A stretch of 64,000 nucleotides of DNA. Source: Nocardia bovistercoris (GTDB lineage Bacteria; Actinomycetota; Actinomycetes; Mycobacteriales; Mycobacteriaceae). Under the pieces are notes generated by a model, which did no database searches, was not told the origin of the DNA, and saw only the letters and a list, made by a program, of their open reading frames with translations. The stretch is from NCBI RefSeq assembly GCF_015674855.1, contig NZ_JADMLG010000006.1, positions 124,001-188,000 of the forward strand. Direction: 5' to 3'. Made by a program: the position numbers and the translations under genes. Positions 26,203-33,648 of this stretch are shown piece by piece; position 1 is the stretch's first letter, and each line of letters opens with the position of its first letter.

Positions 26203-26613
26203 ATGTCGTCGCCCGAATCGAATCCCTCGGATCAGCCGACCGAACTGCCGGCCGATCAGCGCGAGCGCGGACTGGCGATGATGGACCGGGTCTACGGTCC
26301 CGGCTACCACGAACTCGTGCCGCCGGAAGAACACTCGTTCCCGTCCGCCGAAGAGACCGTGCGGCACCTGTTCGGCGACATCTGGAGCCGCCCCGGACTC
26401 GGCATGCGCGAACGGCGGCTGATCACCATCGGCGCCACCGCCATGCTCGGCCGCGCCGACCTGCTCGAGACCCAGGCCCGCGGCGCGCTGCTCGCGGGCG
26501 ACCTCACCGCCGAGGAACTGCGCGAGATCGTCCTGCACCTGCATTTCTACGTCGGGTGGCCCAACGCGACCAGCATTATGGCCGCAGTGGAGAAGGTCAT
26601 CCGCGGCAGCTGA
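26203..26613 (+). CDS. Carboxymuconolactone decarboxylase-family protein
   Basis: A 136-residue all-helical CMD-fold protein. GLAMMDRVYG, RPGLGMRERRLITIGATAMLGRADLLETQARGALLAGDLTAEELREIVLHLHFYVGWPNATS matches the gamma-carboxymuconolactone decarboxylase branch; the CxxC of AhpD peroxidases is absent, so a redox role is unlikely. It is first in a run with the thiolase homologue and DUF35 protein (34 and 2 bases apart), so a step in the same catabolic pathway is probable. GAGGAG lies upstream of the ATG. Confidence 0.88.
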   Translation: MSSPESNPSDQPTELPADQRERGLAMMDRVYGPGYHELVPPEEHSFPSAEETVRHLFGDIWSRPGLGMRERRLITIGATAMLGRADLLETQARGALLAGDLTAEELREIVLHLHFYVGWPNATSIMAAVEKVIRGS

Positions 26614-26647
26614 CGACAACCATTCTCGAGATAAGGAATCGCCGAAT

Positions 26648-27856
26648 ATGGGACTGCGAGGCGAAGCGGCCGTCGCCGGTTATGTGGAATGGGCGCCGGA
26701 GCGGGCGAACAAGGCGGGCCCTTCGCTGTTCACCCTCGAACAGTGGGCCGAACTCGCGGCGGCGGCGCTGGCCGACGCCGGACTGTCGCCCGAATCGGTG
26801 AACGGCATCGTCACCGCGCACATCGGCGAATCGGAGATCTTCGTCCCGTCCACCGTCGCCGAATATCTGGGCATCGACGCGAATTTCGCGGAATTGGTCG
26901 ATCTCGGCGGCGCGGGCGCGGCGGGCATGGTGTGGCGCGCGGCCGCCGCGATCGAACTCGGCCTCTGCGACGCGGTGCTGTGCGTGGTGCCCGCCCGCTA
27001 CCACACCCCGCGATCGGAGCGGAAGCCCGCGCCGCTGACCGACGCGATGTTCTTCGGCGCGTCCAGTAATCGATACGGTTCTCCGCAAGCCGAATTCGAG
27101 ATCCCCTACGGCAATATCGGCCAGAACGGCCCCTACGGTCAGGTAGCGCAGCGCTACGCCGCCGTGTACGGCTACGACGAACACGCCATGGCCAAGATCG
27201 TCGTCGACCAGCGCGTCAACGCCAACCACACCGAGGGCGCCATCTGGAAGGACACGCCGCTCAGCGTCGAGGACGTCCTCGCCAGTCCCGTGATCGCCGA
27301 CCCGCTGCACATGCTGGAGATCGTCATGCCGTGCGTCGGCGGCGCCGCCGTCGTGGTCACGAACGCCGACCTGGCCCGACGCGGGCGCAATCGCCCGGTG
27401 TGGATCAAGGGATTCGGCGAACACGTGCCGTTCAAGACGCCGACCTACGCCGCCGACCTGCTGTCGACGCCGATCCGCAAGGCCGCCGACACCGCCTTCG
27501 GCATGACCGGGCTGACCCGCGCCGACATGGACATGGTCTCGATCTACGACTGCTACACCATCACCGTCCTGCTCAGCCTCGAGGACGCCGGATTCTGCGA
27601 GAAGGGCAAAGGCATGGCGTTCGTCGCCGACCACGACCTGACCTTCCGCGGCGACTTCCCGCTCAACACCGCGGGCGGCCAACTCGGTTTCGGCCAAGCC
27701 GGACTCGCGGGCGGCATGCACCACGTCTGCGACGCCGCACGCCAGATCATGGGCCGGGCGGGCGCCGCGCAGGTGCCGGACTGCCACCGCGCCTTCGTCT
27801 CCGGCAACGGCGGCATCCTCTCCGAACAAACCGCTCTCGTCCTCGAAGGAGACTGA
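26648..27856 (+). CDS. Thiolase-like lipid-transfer protein lacking the nucleophile Cys (Ltp2-like)
   Basis: A 402-residue member of the SCP-2/thiolase superfamily. The fold markers are present (ADAGLSPESVNGIVTAHIG, DCYTITVLLSLEDAGFC, GQAGLAGGMHHVCDAARQIMGRAGAAQV, VSGNGGILSEQTALVL), but the position of the acyl-binding Cys reads GGAGAAG (87-93). Loss of this Cys together with a DUF35 gene directly downstream is the signature of Ltp2-type retro-aldolases, which release acetyl- or propionyl-CoA-linked units from steroid side chains. Assignment of aldolase activity is inference; the usual MaoC-type hydratase partner is not in the window. Confidence 0.8.
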   Translation: MGLRGEAAVAGYVEWAPERANKAGPSLFTLEQWAELAAAALADAGLSPESVNGIVTAHIGESEIFVPSTVAEYLGIDANFAELVDLGGAGAAGMVWRAAAAIELGLCDAVLCVVPARYHTPRSERKPAPLTDAMFFGASSNRYGSPQAEFEIPYGNIGQNGPYGQVAQRYAAVYGYDEHAMAKIVVDQRVNANHTEGAIWKDTPLSVEDVLASPVIADPLHMLEIVMPCVGGAAVVVTNADLARRGRNRPVWIKGFGEHVPFKTPTYAADLLSTPIRKAADTAFGMTGLTRADMDMVSIYDCYTITVLLSLEDAGFCEKGKGMAFVADHDLTFRGDFPLNTAGGQLGFGQAGLAGGMHHVCDAARQIMGRAGAAQVPDCHRAFVSGNGGILSEQTALVLEGD

Positions 27857-27858
27857 CC

Positions 27859-28272
27859 GTGACCGCCTTCGAACGGCCGATGCCGGTCAAGACCCCAACC
27901 AGCGCGCCGTTCTGGGATGCGTTGGCCGAACACCGGATTCGCATCCAGTACTCGCCGTCCACCGACGCGTGGGTCTTCTACCCGCGCATCCGCGCGCCAC
28001 GCACCCTCGCCGACGATCTGGAATGGCGCGAGATCTCCGGGCGCGGCGCCCTCTACTCCTTCACCGTCGCCCGCCGCCCCGTCGGCCCGCACTTCGCCGA
28101 CGCGGTCCCGCAACTGCTCGCCATCGTCGAATGGGACGAAGGACCCCGATTCTCCACCGAGATAGTCGAGGCCGAACCGGAGGAACTCGCGATCGGCATG
28201 CGGGTGCGCCCGGTCTTCCACGACTACCCCGACCACGACGTCACCCTGCTGCGTTACCGCCCCGACCGCTGA
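27859..28272 (+). CDS. DUF35 OB-fold protein without zinc-ribbon cysteines
   Basis: A 137-residue partner-type protein: an N-terminal arm (PFWDALAEHRIRIQYSPSTDAWVFYPRIRAPRT) and a C-terminal OB fold (WREISGRGALYSFTVARRPVGP...PQLLAIVEWDEGPRFSTEIV). In relatives the arm carries a CxxC...CxxC zinc ribbon; here the protein has no Cys at all. DUF35 proteins bind thiolases or Ltp2-like aldolases and complete the active complex. The GTG follows the thiolase stop by 2 bases with GAAGGAG upstream, so equal synthesis of the two is likely. Confidence 0.85.
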   Translation: MTAFERPMPVKTPTSAPFWDALAEHRIRIQYSPSTDAWVFYPRIRAPRTLADDLEWREISGRGALYSFTVARRPVGPHFADAVPQLLAIVEWDEGPRFSTEIVEAEPEELAIGMRVRPVFHDYPDHDVTLLRYRPDR

Positions 28273-28292
28273 GACGAGTTCCCAGACGGCGC

Positions 28293-28321
28293 CGGTTCAG
28301 GACAGAACCTGTCCTGAACCG
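28293..28321. promoter_or_regulatory. 29-base palindrome before the epoxide hydrolase gene
   Basis: Perfect 13-base arms CGGTTCAGGACAG / CTGTCCTGAACCG around AAC, 17 bases upstream of the ATG and 20 after the DUF35 stop. It contains GGACA and TGTCC half-sites like those elsewhere in the block but with 5-base spacing. It may be an operator or a hairpin attenuating read-through. Confidence 0.6.
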
Positions 28322-28337
28322 CTCCTACCGTGACCCC

Positions 28338-29474
28338 ATGACCACTTTCGCCCCGTTCCGCATCGACATCCCCGACGCCGACCTCGAGGACCTGCACCGG
28401 CGACTTGCCGCCACCCGCTGGCCCGAGGAGCTGCCGGAAGTCGGCTGGACCTACGGCATCCCCACCGGATACGTGCGGGAGTTGGCCGAGTACTGGCGTC
28501 GCGGCTTCGACTGGCGGGCGCGCGAGGCGGCGTGGAATCGACGCCCGCAGTTCGTCACCGAGATCGACGGGCAGCGCCTGCATTTCCTGCACGTGCGTTC
28601 GGCGCACTCCGACGCGTTGCCGCTGGTCCTCGTGCACGGCTGGCCCTTCGCGGATTTCACCTCCGTGATCGACGCGCTCACCGATCCGCTCGCCCACGGC
28701 GGCGCCGCCGAAGATGCCTTCCACCTGGTGATTCCGACGCTGCCCGGCTTCGGCTTCTCCGGTCCGACGCGGACGCCCGGCGCGGCGGCGACCGAGCGGA
28801 GCGCGGAACTCGTGGCCACGCTCATGGCGGAACTGGGGTACGAGCGGTACGGGGCGCAAGGCGGCGACGCGGGCTCGTTCATCGCACCGCGATTGGGGCG
28901 CATCGATACCGCCCACGTGGTCGGCATCCACCTCAACGATCCGATCACCATCCCCGCGTGGGACGACGACGGATCCGGGTACAGCGTCGCCGATCAGGAG
29001 CAACTGGCGGCGTTGCGGGACTGGAGCAGCAACGAGACCTCGGGGTACGCGGGCATGCACTCGACCCGCCCGCAAACCCTCGCCCCCGCCGTCACCGATT
29101 CGCCCGCGGGCATGCTGGCCTGGGTGCTCGACGTGGTGAACACCTACGTCGACCCCGCCGCGGCCACACCGTGCGCGGCGATCGACCGCGACATGCTGCT
29201 CGCCAATATTTCCGTGCTGTGGTTCACCGCCACCGCGGGTTCCTCCATGCGCCTGTACAAGGAGTCCGAGCAGTGGGGCGCGCCGCTGCCCGACTCCGGC
29301 GTGCCGACCGGGGTCGCGATCTTCCCCGGCGGCAACACCGTTCGCGGCATCGCGCTGAAGCAGAACACCGTGGTGCGCTGGTCGAAATTCGATCGCGGCG
29401 GGCATTTCGCGGCGATGGAGGCGCCCGACCTACTGGTCGCGGATCTGCGCGAATTAATCCGCGCGCTGCGCTGA
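28338..29474 (+). CDS. Epoxide hydrolase (EHN-type alpha/beta-hydrolase)
   Basis: A 378-residue microsomal-type epoxide hydrolase. Residues 5-110 are the EHN domain (FRIDIPDADLEDLHRRLAATRWP). The oxyanion motif is HGWP (100-103), the nucleophile Asp177 is in AQGGDAGS, and the catalytic His is in GGHFAAME near the C-terminus. The enzyme opens epoxides to diols. Length and motifs are intact. With a Baeyer-Villiger enzyme and CoA-pathway proteins nearby, a role in terpene or lipid degradation fits, but the substrate is unknown. Confidence 0.92.
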   Translation: MTTFAPFRIDIPDADLEDLHRRLAATRWPEELPEVGWTYGIPTGYVRELAEYWRRGFDWRAREAAWNRRPQFVTEIDGQRLHFLHVRSAHSDALPLVLVHGWPFADFTSVIDALTDPLAHGGAAEDAFHLVIPTLPGFGFSGPTRTPGAAATERSAELVATLMAELGYERYGAQGGDAGSFIAPRLGRIDTAHVVGIHLNDPITIPAWDDDGSGYSVADQEQLAALRDWSSNETSGYAGMHSTRPQTLAPAVTDSPAGMLAWVLDVVNTYVDPAAATPCAAIDRDMLLANISVLWFTATAGSSMRLYKESEQWGAPLPDSGVPTGVAIFPGGNTVRGIALKQNTVVRWSKFDRGGHFAAMEAPDLLVADLRELIRALR

Positions 29475-29490
29475 TTCGCGTCGAGGCCGA

Positions 29491-29618
29491 TCCGCGTCGG
29501 AGTCGATACCCGACGCGGTTCGATACGCGATGGGCATGCTCGCGACTCGGCGGTCATCTGATCCGCGACTCCCATCGCACGTCGCGAAGGCCGCGGAGCT
29601 CGCCGAATCGAGCTCCGC
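29491..29618. terminator. Two hairpins between convergent epoxide hydrolase and bcp genes
   Basis: CCGCGTCGG (29491-29499) pairs with CCGACGCGG (29509-29517), and GCGGAGCTCG (29593-29602) pairs with CGAGCTCCGC (29609-29618). The first fits the epoxide hydrolase, the second the bcp gene. Confidence 0.65.
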
Positions 29619-29630
29619 CGCTCGACCGCG

Positions 29631-30086
29631 TCAGGCCGGAGTTGGCAGCGCCTCGAGTGCCTGGTCCGCGTGGATGTTCATATTGAGTTCGCTGTGCACC
29701 GCGGCGAGAATGCGCTGGTCGGTGCCGATGACGAAGGTGGCGCGCTTGGCGGGCAGGCCGGGCAGGCGGCGCTTGAGACCGAAGGAGCGGGCGACGCCGC
29801 TGTCGGTGTCGGCGAGCAGCGGGTAGCCGAGGCGGTGGGTGTCGTCGAACTTCTTCTGCTTGGCGACGTCGTCGGCGCTGAGGCCGAGGATGGTCGCGCC
29901 GCGCGCGGCGAACTCGGCCACGATGTCGCGGAAGTGGCATGCCTCCCTGGTGCATCCGGGGCTCAGCGCCGCCGGGTAGAAGAACAGCACGACGGGGCCC
30001 TTGGTCAGCAGCGCGCTGAGGCTCACGGGTTCGCCGTGCTGGTCGAGTAGTTCGAAGTCGGGTGCGGGATCGCCCACTTGCAGCAT
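29631..30086 (-). CDS. bcp: Peroxiredoxin of the BCP/PrxQ type
   Basis: A 151-residue thiol peroxidase that reduces hydrogen peroxide and organic hydroperoxides. The active-site region is PAALSPGCTREACHFRD: peroxidatic Cys45 and resolving Cys50, the C-x4-C spacing of atypical 2-Cys BCP, followed by the usual ILGLSADDVAKQKKFDDTHRLGYPLLAD. The ATG giving MLQVGDPAPDFELLD was selected by family alignment and its GGAGG site. It is divergent from a TetR gene across a perfect palindrome, so peroxidase expression is probably under that repressor. Confidence 0.93.
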   Translation of the reverse strand: MLQVGDPAPDFELLDQHGEPVSLSALLTKGPVVLFFYPAALSPGCTREACHFRDIVAEFAARGATILGLSADDVAKQKKFDDTHRLGYPLLADTDSGVARSFGLKRRLPGLPAKRATFVIGTDQRILAAVHSELNMNIHADQALEALPTPA

Positions 30087-30159
30087 GTGTGTCCTCCTGG
30101 ATGATTCGATCGCCGGTGATGTTTCCGCGGGTGGCACGACTACCAGGCAGCCGGCGGTA

Positions 30160-30190
30160 TAATTAATGCACCATCATGGTGCATTAATTA
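30160..30190. promoter_or_regulatory. Perfect 31-base AT-rich palindrome between bcp and tetR
   Basis: Arms TAATTAATGCACCAT (30160-30174) and ATGGTGCATTAATTA (30176-30190) surround a single C. It ends 13 bases before the TetR ATG and lies 73 bases from the bcp start. The perfect symmetry and position mark it as the TetR operator controlling both genes. Confidence 0.85.
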
Positions 30191-30203
30191 CGTGAGGTTG
30201 GCA

Positions 30204-30809
30204 ATGGGTTCAGCGACACATCTGCGGGGACGCCGCCGCGACCCGTCGATCGACGCGCGCGTACTCCAGGCCGCCGTCGAGGAACTGGCCGAACGCGGCA
30301 TCGCGGGCTTCGCCACCAACAGCGTCGCCACCCGCGCGGGCGTCGACAAGCGCGGTATCTACGCGCGCTGGCCCGATCGCGACCGCCTGGTCCTCGACGC
30401 CCTCGGCAGTCTCACCGCGGGCCTCACCGTCCCCGCGACCGGCGAACTGCGCTCGGACCTGCTGGCCATCGTCCCCGCGGTCGCGGCCGTGTTCACCAGC
30501 CCCCGGATCGACATCCTGCAGCGGTGCGTGCAGGAGGCGCAGGAGTACCCGGCGATCTACGCCGCGTTCCGCCGCGACTCCATCGATCGATGCATGGCGG
30601 TGGTGGAGGACGTGTTCCGGTCCGCGGCGGGGCGCGGCGAGATCGACGGCGAACTCGATCCGGTGCTCGCAGGCGAGGCGTTCATCGGAATCCTGCTGAC
30701 CCGAGCCAATTTCATCGGCCAGGCGGCGATCTCGGAACCGGGTCAACAGCGCGCGATCGTCGAATTCGTGGTCAGGGCGGTCGGATCCAGCAAGACCGAG
30801 CGGTCCTGA
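30204..30809 (+). CDS. TetR-family repressor, probable regulator of bcp
   Basis: A 201-residue TetR protein; ARVLQAAVEELAERGIAGFATNSVATRAGVDKRGIYARWPDRDRLVLDAL is the helix-turn-helix. The C-terminal domain LDPVLAGEAFIGILLTRANFIGQA resembles the TetR_C_11-type group. A GTG four codons upstream is possible, but the ATG keeps the operator free of coding sequence. No Cys-based redox switch is apparent beyond one Cys in LQRCVQEAQ and one in DRCMAV, which could be tested as sensors because the likely target is a peroxidase. Confidence 0.88.
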   Translation: MGSATHLRGRRRDPSIDARVLQAAVEELAERGIAGFATNSVATRAGVDKRGIYARWPDRDRLVLDALGSLTAGLTVPATGELRSDLLAIVPAVAAVFTSPRIDILQRCVQEAQEYPAIYAAFRRDSIDRCMAVVEDVFRSAAGRGEIDGELDPVLAGEAFIGILLTRANFIGQAAISEPGQQRAIVEFVVRAVGSSKTERS

Positions 30810-30952
30810 TCTCGCGGACGCGCCATCGCGCTGCGACACAGGCCGATTCGCCGCAAAGGATACCGGCTAGTACGGTCCAGTTGGGCGACACGCCGAGATA
30901 CGGTATATCTCCGACGAAAGACCGCAACGCCCATCGAGAAGGAGACCGCGCC

Positions 30953-31765
30953 GTGTCCGACGGCCCCATCGACCTGCGTTCCGACGTCGCGCATCCGGCC
31001 AGGATGTACGACTACTTCCTCGACGGAAAGGACTACTACGAGGCCGATCGGCTGGCCGCCGAACAAGCGCTACAGAATTTTCCCTCGGTGCGCCTCACCG
31101 CGCGCACCAACCGCGAATTCATGCGGCACGCCACGAAATTCCTCAGCGAACAGGGCGTCCGCCAATACCTCGACATCGGAACCGGAATCCCCACCGCGCC
31201 GAATCTGCACCAGGTCGCCCAGCAGCACGCGCCCGATTCCAGGGTCGTGTACGTCGACAACGACCCGATCGTGCTCGCGCACGCCCGCGCGCTGCTGACC
31301 AGCACGCCCGAAGGCCGCACCACCTACATCCAGGCCGATGCCGCCAATCCCGAGGACATCCTCGCCGCACCGGAACTGGCCGCGACCCTTGACCTCTCGC
31401 AACCGGTGGCCGTGTCGTTGATGGCACTGCTGCACTTCGTCCCCGGTGACGTCTACGAGATCGTCGACACCCTCATGGCGCCGCTGGCGCCGGGGTCCTA
31501 CCTGGCGATGTCGCATGTCACCACGGAATTCGACGAGGGCGACACCGACCCGGAGGGTATGGCGCGGCTGCTGCAGGTCTACCGCGACCGCGGCATCCCC
31601 GTGCAGCCGCGCACCCGCGCCGAGGTCGAGCGGTTCTTCATCGGACTCGAACTCGTCGAGCCCGGCGTCGAAGTGATCCACCGCTGGCGCAGGCAGGGCG
31701 TCGAGCACCCGCGCAGCTACGACAAGCGGGTCTCCCTCTACGGCGCCGTCGGCCGCAAACCCTGA
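30953..31765 (+). CDS. SAM-dependent methyltransferase, Methyltransf_19 (DUF574) family
   Basis: A 270-residue protein of an actinobacteria-specific group that often occurs in many copies per genome. The opening DLRSDVAHPARMYDYFLDGKDYYEADRLAAEQAL, motif I YLDIGTGIPTAPNLHQVAQ and VVYVDNDPIVLAHARALL are diagnostic. The physiological substrate is unknown. The GTG at 30953 has AAGGAG 9 bases upstream. It stands 143 bases behind the tetR gene and converges with the MerR-PP2C gene. Confidence 0.9.
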   Translation: MSDGPIDLRSDVAHPARMYDYFLDGKDYYEADRLAAEQALQNFPSVRLTARTNREFMRHATKFLSEQGVRQYLDIGTGIPTAPNLHQVAQQHAPDSRVVYVDNDPIVLAHARALLTSTPEGRTTYIQADAANPEDILAAPELAATLDLSQPVAVSLMALLHFVPGDVYEIVDTLMAPLAPGSYLAMSHVTTEFDEGDTDPEGMARLLQVYRDRGIPVQPRTRAEVERFFIGLELVEPGVEVIHRWRRQGVEHPRSYDKRVSLYGAVGRKP

Positions 31766-31782
31766 CGATCACCGGGCCCGCT

Positions 31783-32847
31783 TCAGGCGATGTCGACCAC
31801 CAGAGCGGTCGCGTTGTCCTCGGTCCCGGCGCGCACCGCGTGCCGCACCAGCGCCTCGGCCGCCGCGCGCGGCGTCGATTCGGAGCGCAGGGTCGCGGTG
31901 AGGTCGGCGGCCGAGAGCGGTTCGAAGGCGCCGTCGGTGCAGAGCAGCATTCTGTCGCCGGGGCGGCACAGCACGCCCGCGTAGTCGACCTCGACCGAAG
32001 GGCCGACGCCGAAGGCGCGGGTCAGCACCCGGCGGTGCGGATGCGTCGCGGCGAGGTCCGCGCGCAGCGCGCCGGTCTCCACCAGCTCCGCGGTGACCGT
32101 GTGGTCACGCGTGAGCCGCACCACCAGTCCGTCGCGCATCCGGTAGAGGCGGGAGTCGCCCGCGTGCACGAATACCGGTCCTCGGTCGCTGGTGATCGCG
32201 AACGCGGTGAGCGTCGTGCCGGTCTGCTCCGCCCCGGTGCGCTGCCAGACCATTCGGTTGGCTTCGCGGCACGCCGAGATGAGCCCGTCGAGGGTGGCAT
32301 CGGCGGCGAAGGCGGCGGCCAGCGTCTCGGTGGCGGTCCTGGCCGCGAGCGCGCCCTCGCTGAGCCCGCCGAGCCCGTCGGCGACCGCGAAAAGGCCGTC
32401 GCCGACCAGCGCGATGTCCTCGTTGTCGGCGCGCCCGCCGGCGTCGGTGGCGGCGCCCGCCGAAAGATGCTCTGCCATGGGGGTTTTCCTTTCCGTCGTG
32501 GCCGAGGAACCGGGCGCCTCGGCCTGTTCTCGCAGCAGTTCGCGCGCCAGCGCGAGCGCCTCGCGATGTGTCACGGCCGACTGCCGTATCCGCTCATCCC
32601 ATTCCGCGAACCGTCGCGGGTCCGGCGCGTCGAGGAATCCGGCGATCTCCTCCACCCCGATGCCCGCGCGGCGCAGCGCGGCGACCACGCGGGCGCGGTG
32701 CACCTGTGCGGGCGAGTAGTAGCGGTAGCCGGACCAGGCGTCGACGGCGATCGGGACCAGCAGCCCGGCCGCGGCGTAGGAGCGCAGCATCTTCGGCGAC
32801 AGACCGCAGCTCACGGAGAATTCGCCGATGGTCAACAGATCGTCCAT
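31783..32847 (-). CDS. MerR-type DNA-binding domain fused to a PP2C phosphatase
   Basis: A 354-residue two-domain protein. Residues 1-110 are MerR-like: TIGEFSVSCGLSPKMLRSYAAAGLLVPIAVDAWSGYRYYSPAQV and a coiled helix. Residues 122-354 are a PP2C Ser/Thr phosphatase with all metal motifs: DNED near 140, VADGLGG, GTTLTAF, HAGDSRLYR, LTRDHTV, CTDGAFE and EDNAT. It may link dephosphorylation to DNA binding, for example as the partner of a PknB-type kinase. The usual Asp/Gly of motif 1 (RxxNED) is kept. No kinase gene is nearby. Divergent from the tetR gene at 32937. Confidence 0.92.
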   Translation of the reverse strand: MDDLLTIGEFSVSCGLSPKMLRSYAAAGLLVPIAVDAWSGYRYYSPAQVHRARVVAALRRAGIGVEEIAGFLDAPDPRRFAEWDERIRQSAVTHREALALARELLREQAEAPGSSATTERKTPMAEHLSAGAATDAGGRADNEDIALVGDGLFAVADGLGGLSEGALAARTATETLAAAFAADATLDGLISACREANRMVWQRTGAEQTGTTLTAFAITSDRGPVFVHAGDSRLYRMRDGLVVRLTRDHTVTAELVETGALRADLAATHPHRRVLTRAFGVGPSVEVDYAGVLCRPGDRMLLCTDGAFEPLSAADLTATLRSESTPRAAAEALVRHAVRAGTEDNATALVVDIA

Positions 32848-32908
32848 GCGCCAACGATGCGCCTTGTCCGCGGGACAGAGTCAACCGTCGAAGGCGACAC
32901 CACCTTAG

Positions 32909-32922
32909 TTGACGGGCGTCAA
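32909..32922. promoter_or_regulatory. TetR operator, copy 1
   Basis: TTGACGGGCGTCAA, a palindrome with 6-base arms, 15 bases upstream of the TetR start. A near-identical copy precedes the SDR gene at 33649. Confidence 0.75.
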
Positions 32923-32936
32923 ATATAATTCGAGCC

Positions 32937-33545
32937 GTGAGTGAGATCCGAGAGAAGCCACGGGGACGTGCGGCCCAACGCCTGGAGACTCGCCAACGCG
33001 TATTCGACGCCGCGGTCGCCGAATTCAGGCGGACCGGCATGGCCGACGCCGACATCGGCGCGATCGTGAAGGCCGCGGGCGTGGCGCGCGGCACCTTCTA
33101 CTTCCATTTCCCGACCAAGGAGCACGTCCTGCTCGAGGTCGAGGACCAGGAGGAGGTCAGGATCGCCCGCGCGCTGACCCGCTTCCTTTCCACTCCGCAC
33201 AGCCTGCCCGCCGCGCTGGCCGAGACCATCCGGCTGGTGGCCGCCCTCGAACAGCGACTCGGCACCCTGCTGTTCAAAGATCTACTGGCCGTGCACTTCT
33301 CGCCGACCAGACCGCTCACCGAGGAATGGCGCGAGCACTCGGTCATCATTCTGGTGGCGGGCATCATCGAACGCGCGCACGCCGACGGCGAAGCGCAGAT
33401 CGAGGTCGACCCGTTCCACAGCGCGGTCTTCTTCCTGCTCGGCCTCTACGGCCTGTTGAGCACGACCACCGCCGCCGAGCACCTGCGCCGCCAGGTGCTC
33501 GACAGCTACCTCACCACGGTGCTGCGCAGCCTCGAGCCCCGCTGA
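32937..33545 (+). CDS. TetR-family transcriptional regulator
   Basis: A 202-residue TetR protein: RQRVFDAAVAEFRRTGMADADIGAIVKAAGVARGTFYFHFPTKEHVLLEVE is a clear helix-turn-helix. The GTG start sits 15 bases behind the TTGACG-NN-CGTCAA site, consistent with autorepression and possibly a leaderless transcript. The SDR gene 103 bases downstream has the same site in its own leader, so it is the direct target. Confidence 0.9.
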   Translation: MSEIREKPRGRAAQRLETRQRVFDAAVAEFRRTGMADADIGAIVKAAGVARGTFYFHFPTKEHVLLEVEDQEEVRIARALTRFLSTPHSLPAALAETIRLVAALEQRLGTLLFKDLLAVHFSPTRPLTEEWREHSVIILVAGIIERAHADGEAQIEVDPFHSAVFFLLGLYGLLSTTTAAEHLRRQVLDSYLTTVLRSLEPR

Positions 33546-33602
33546 TCCGCGACGCCGTAGGCACTGGGCCGACGGCGCTCTCCTTGCTACAGTCGCCCTG
33601 GA

Positions 33603-33616
33603 TTGACGAGCGTCAA
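33603..33616. promoter_or_regulatory. TetR operator, copy 2
   Basis: TTGACGAGCGTCAA (extended ATTGACGAGCGTCAAT, 33602-33617), 33 bases before the SDR ATG. It differs from copy 1 only in the two central bases. Confidence 0.75.
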
Positions 33617-33648
33617 TTTTCGTTGATACGCGTAGAAAGTAGGACGAA

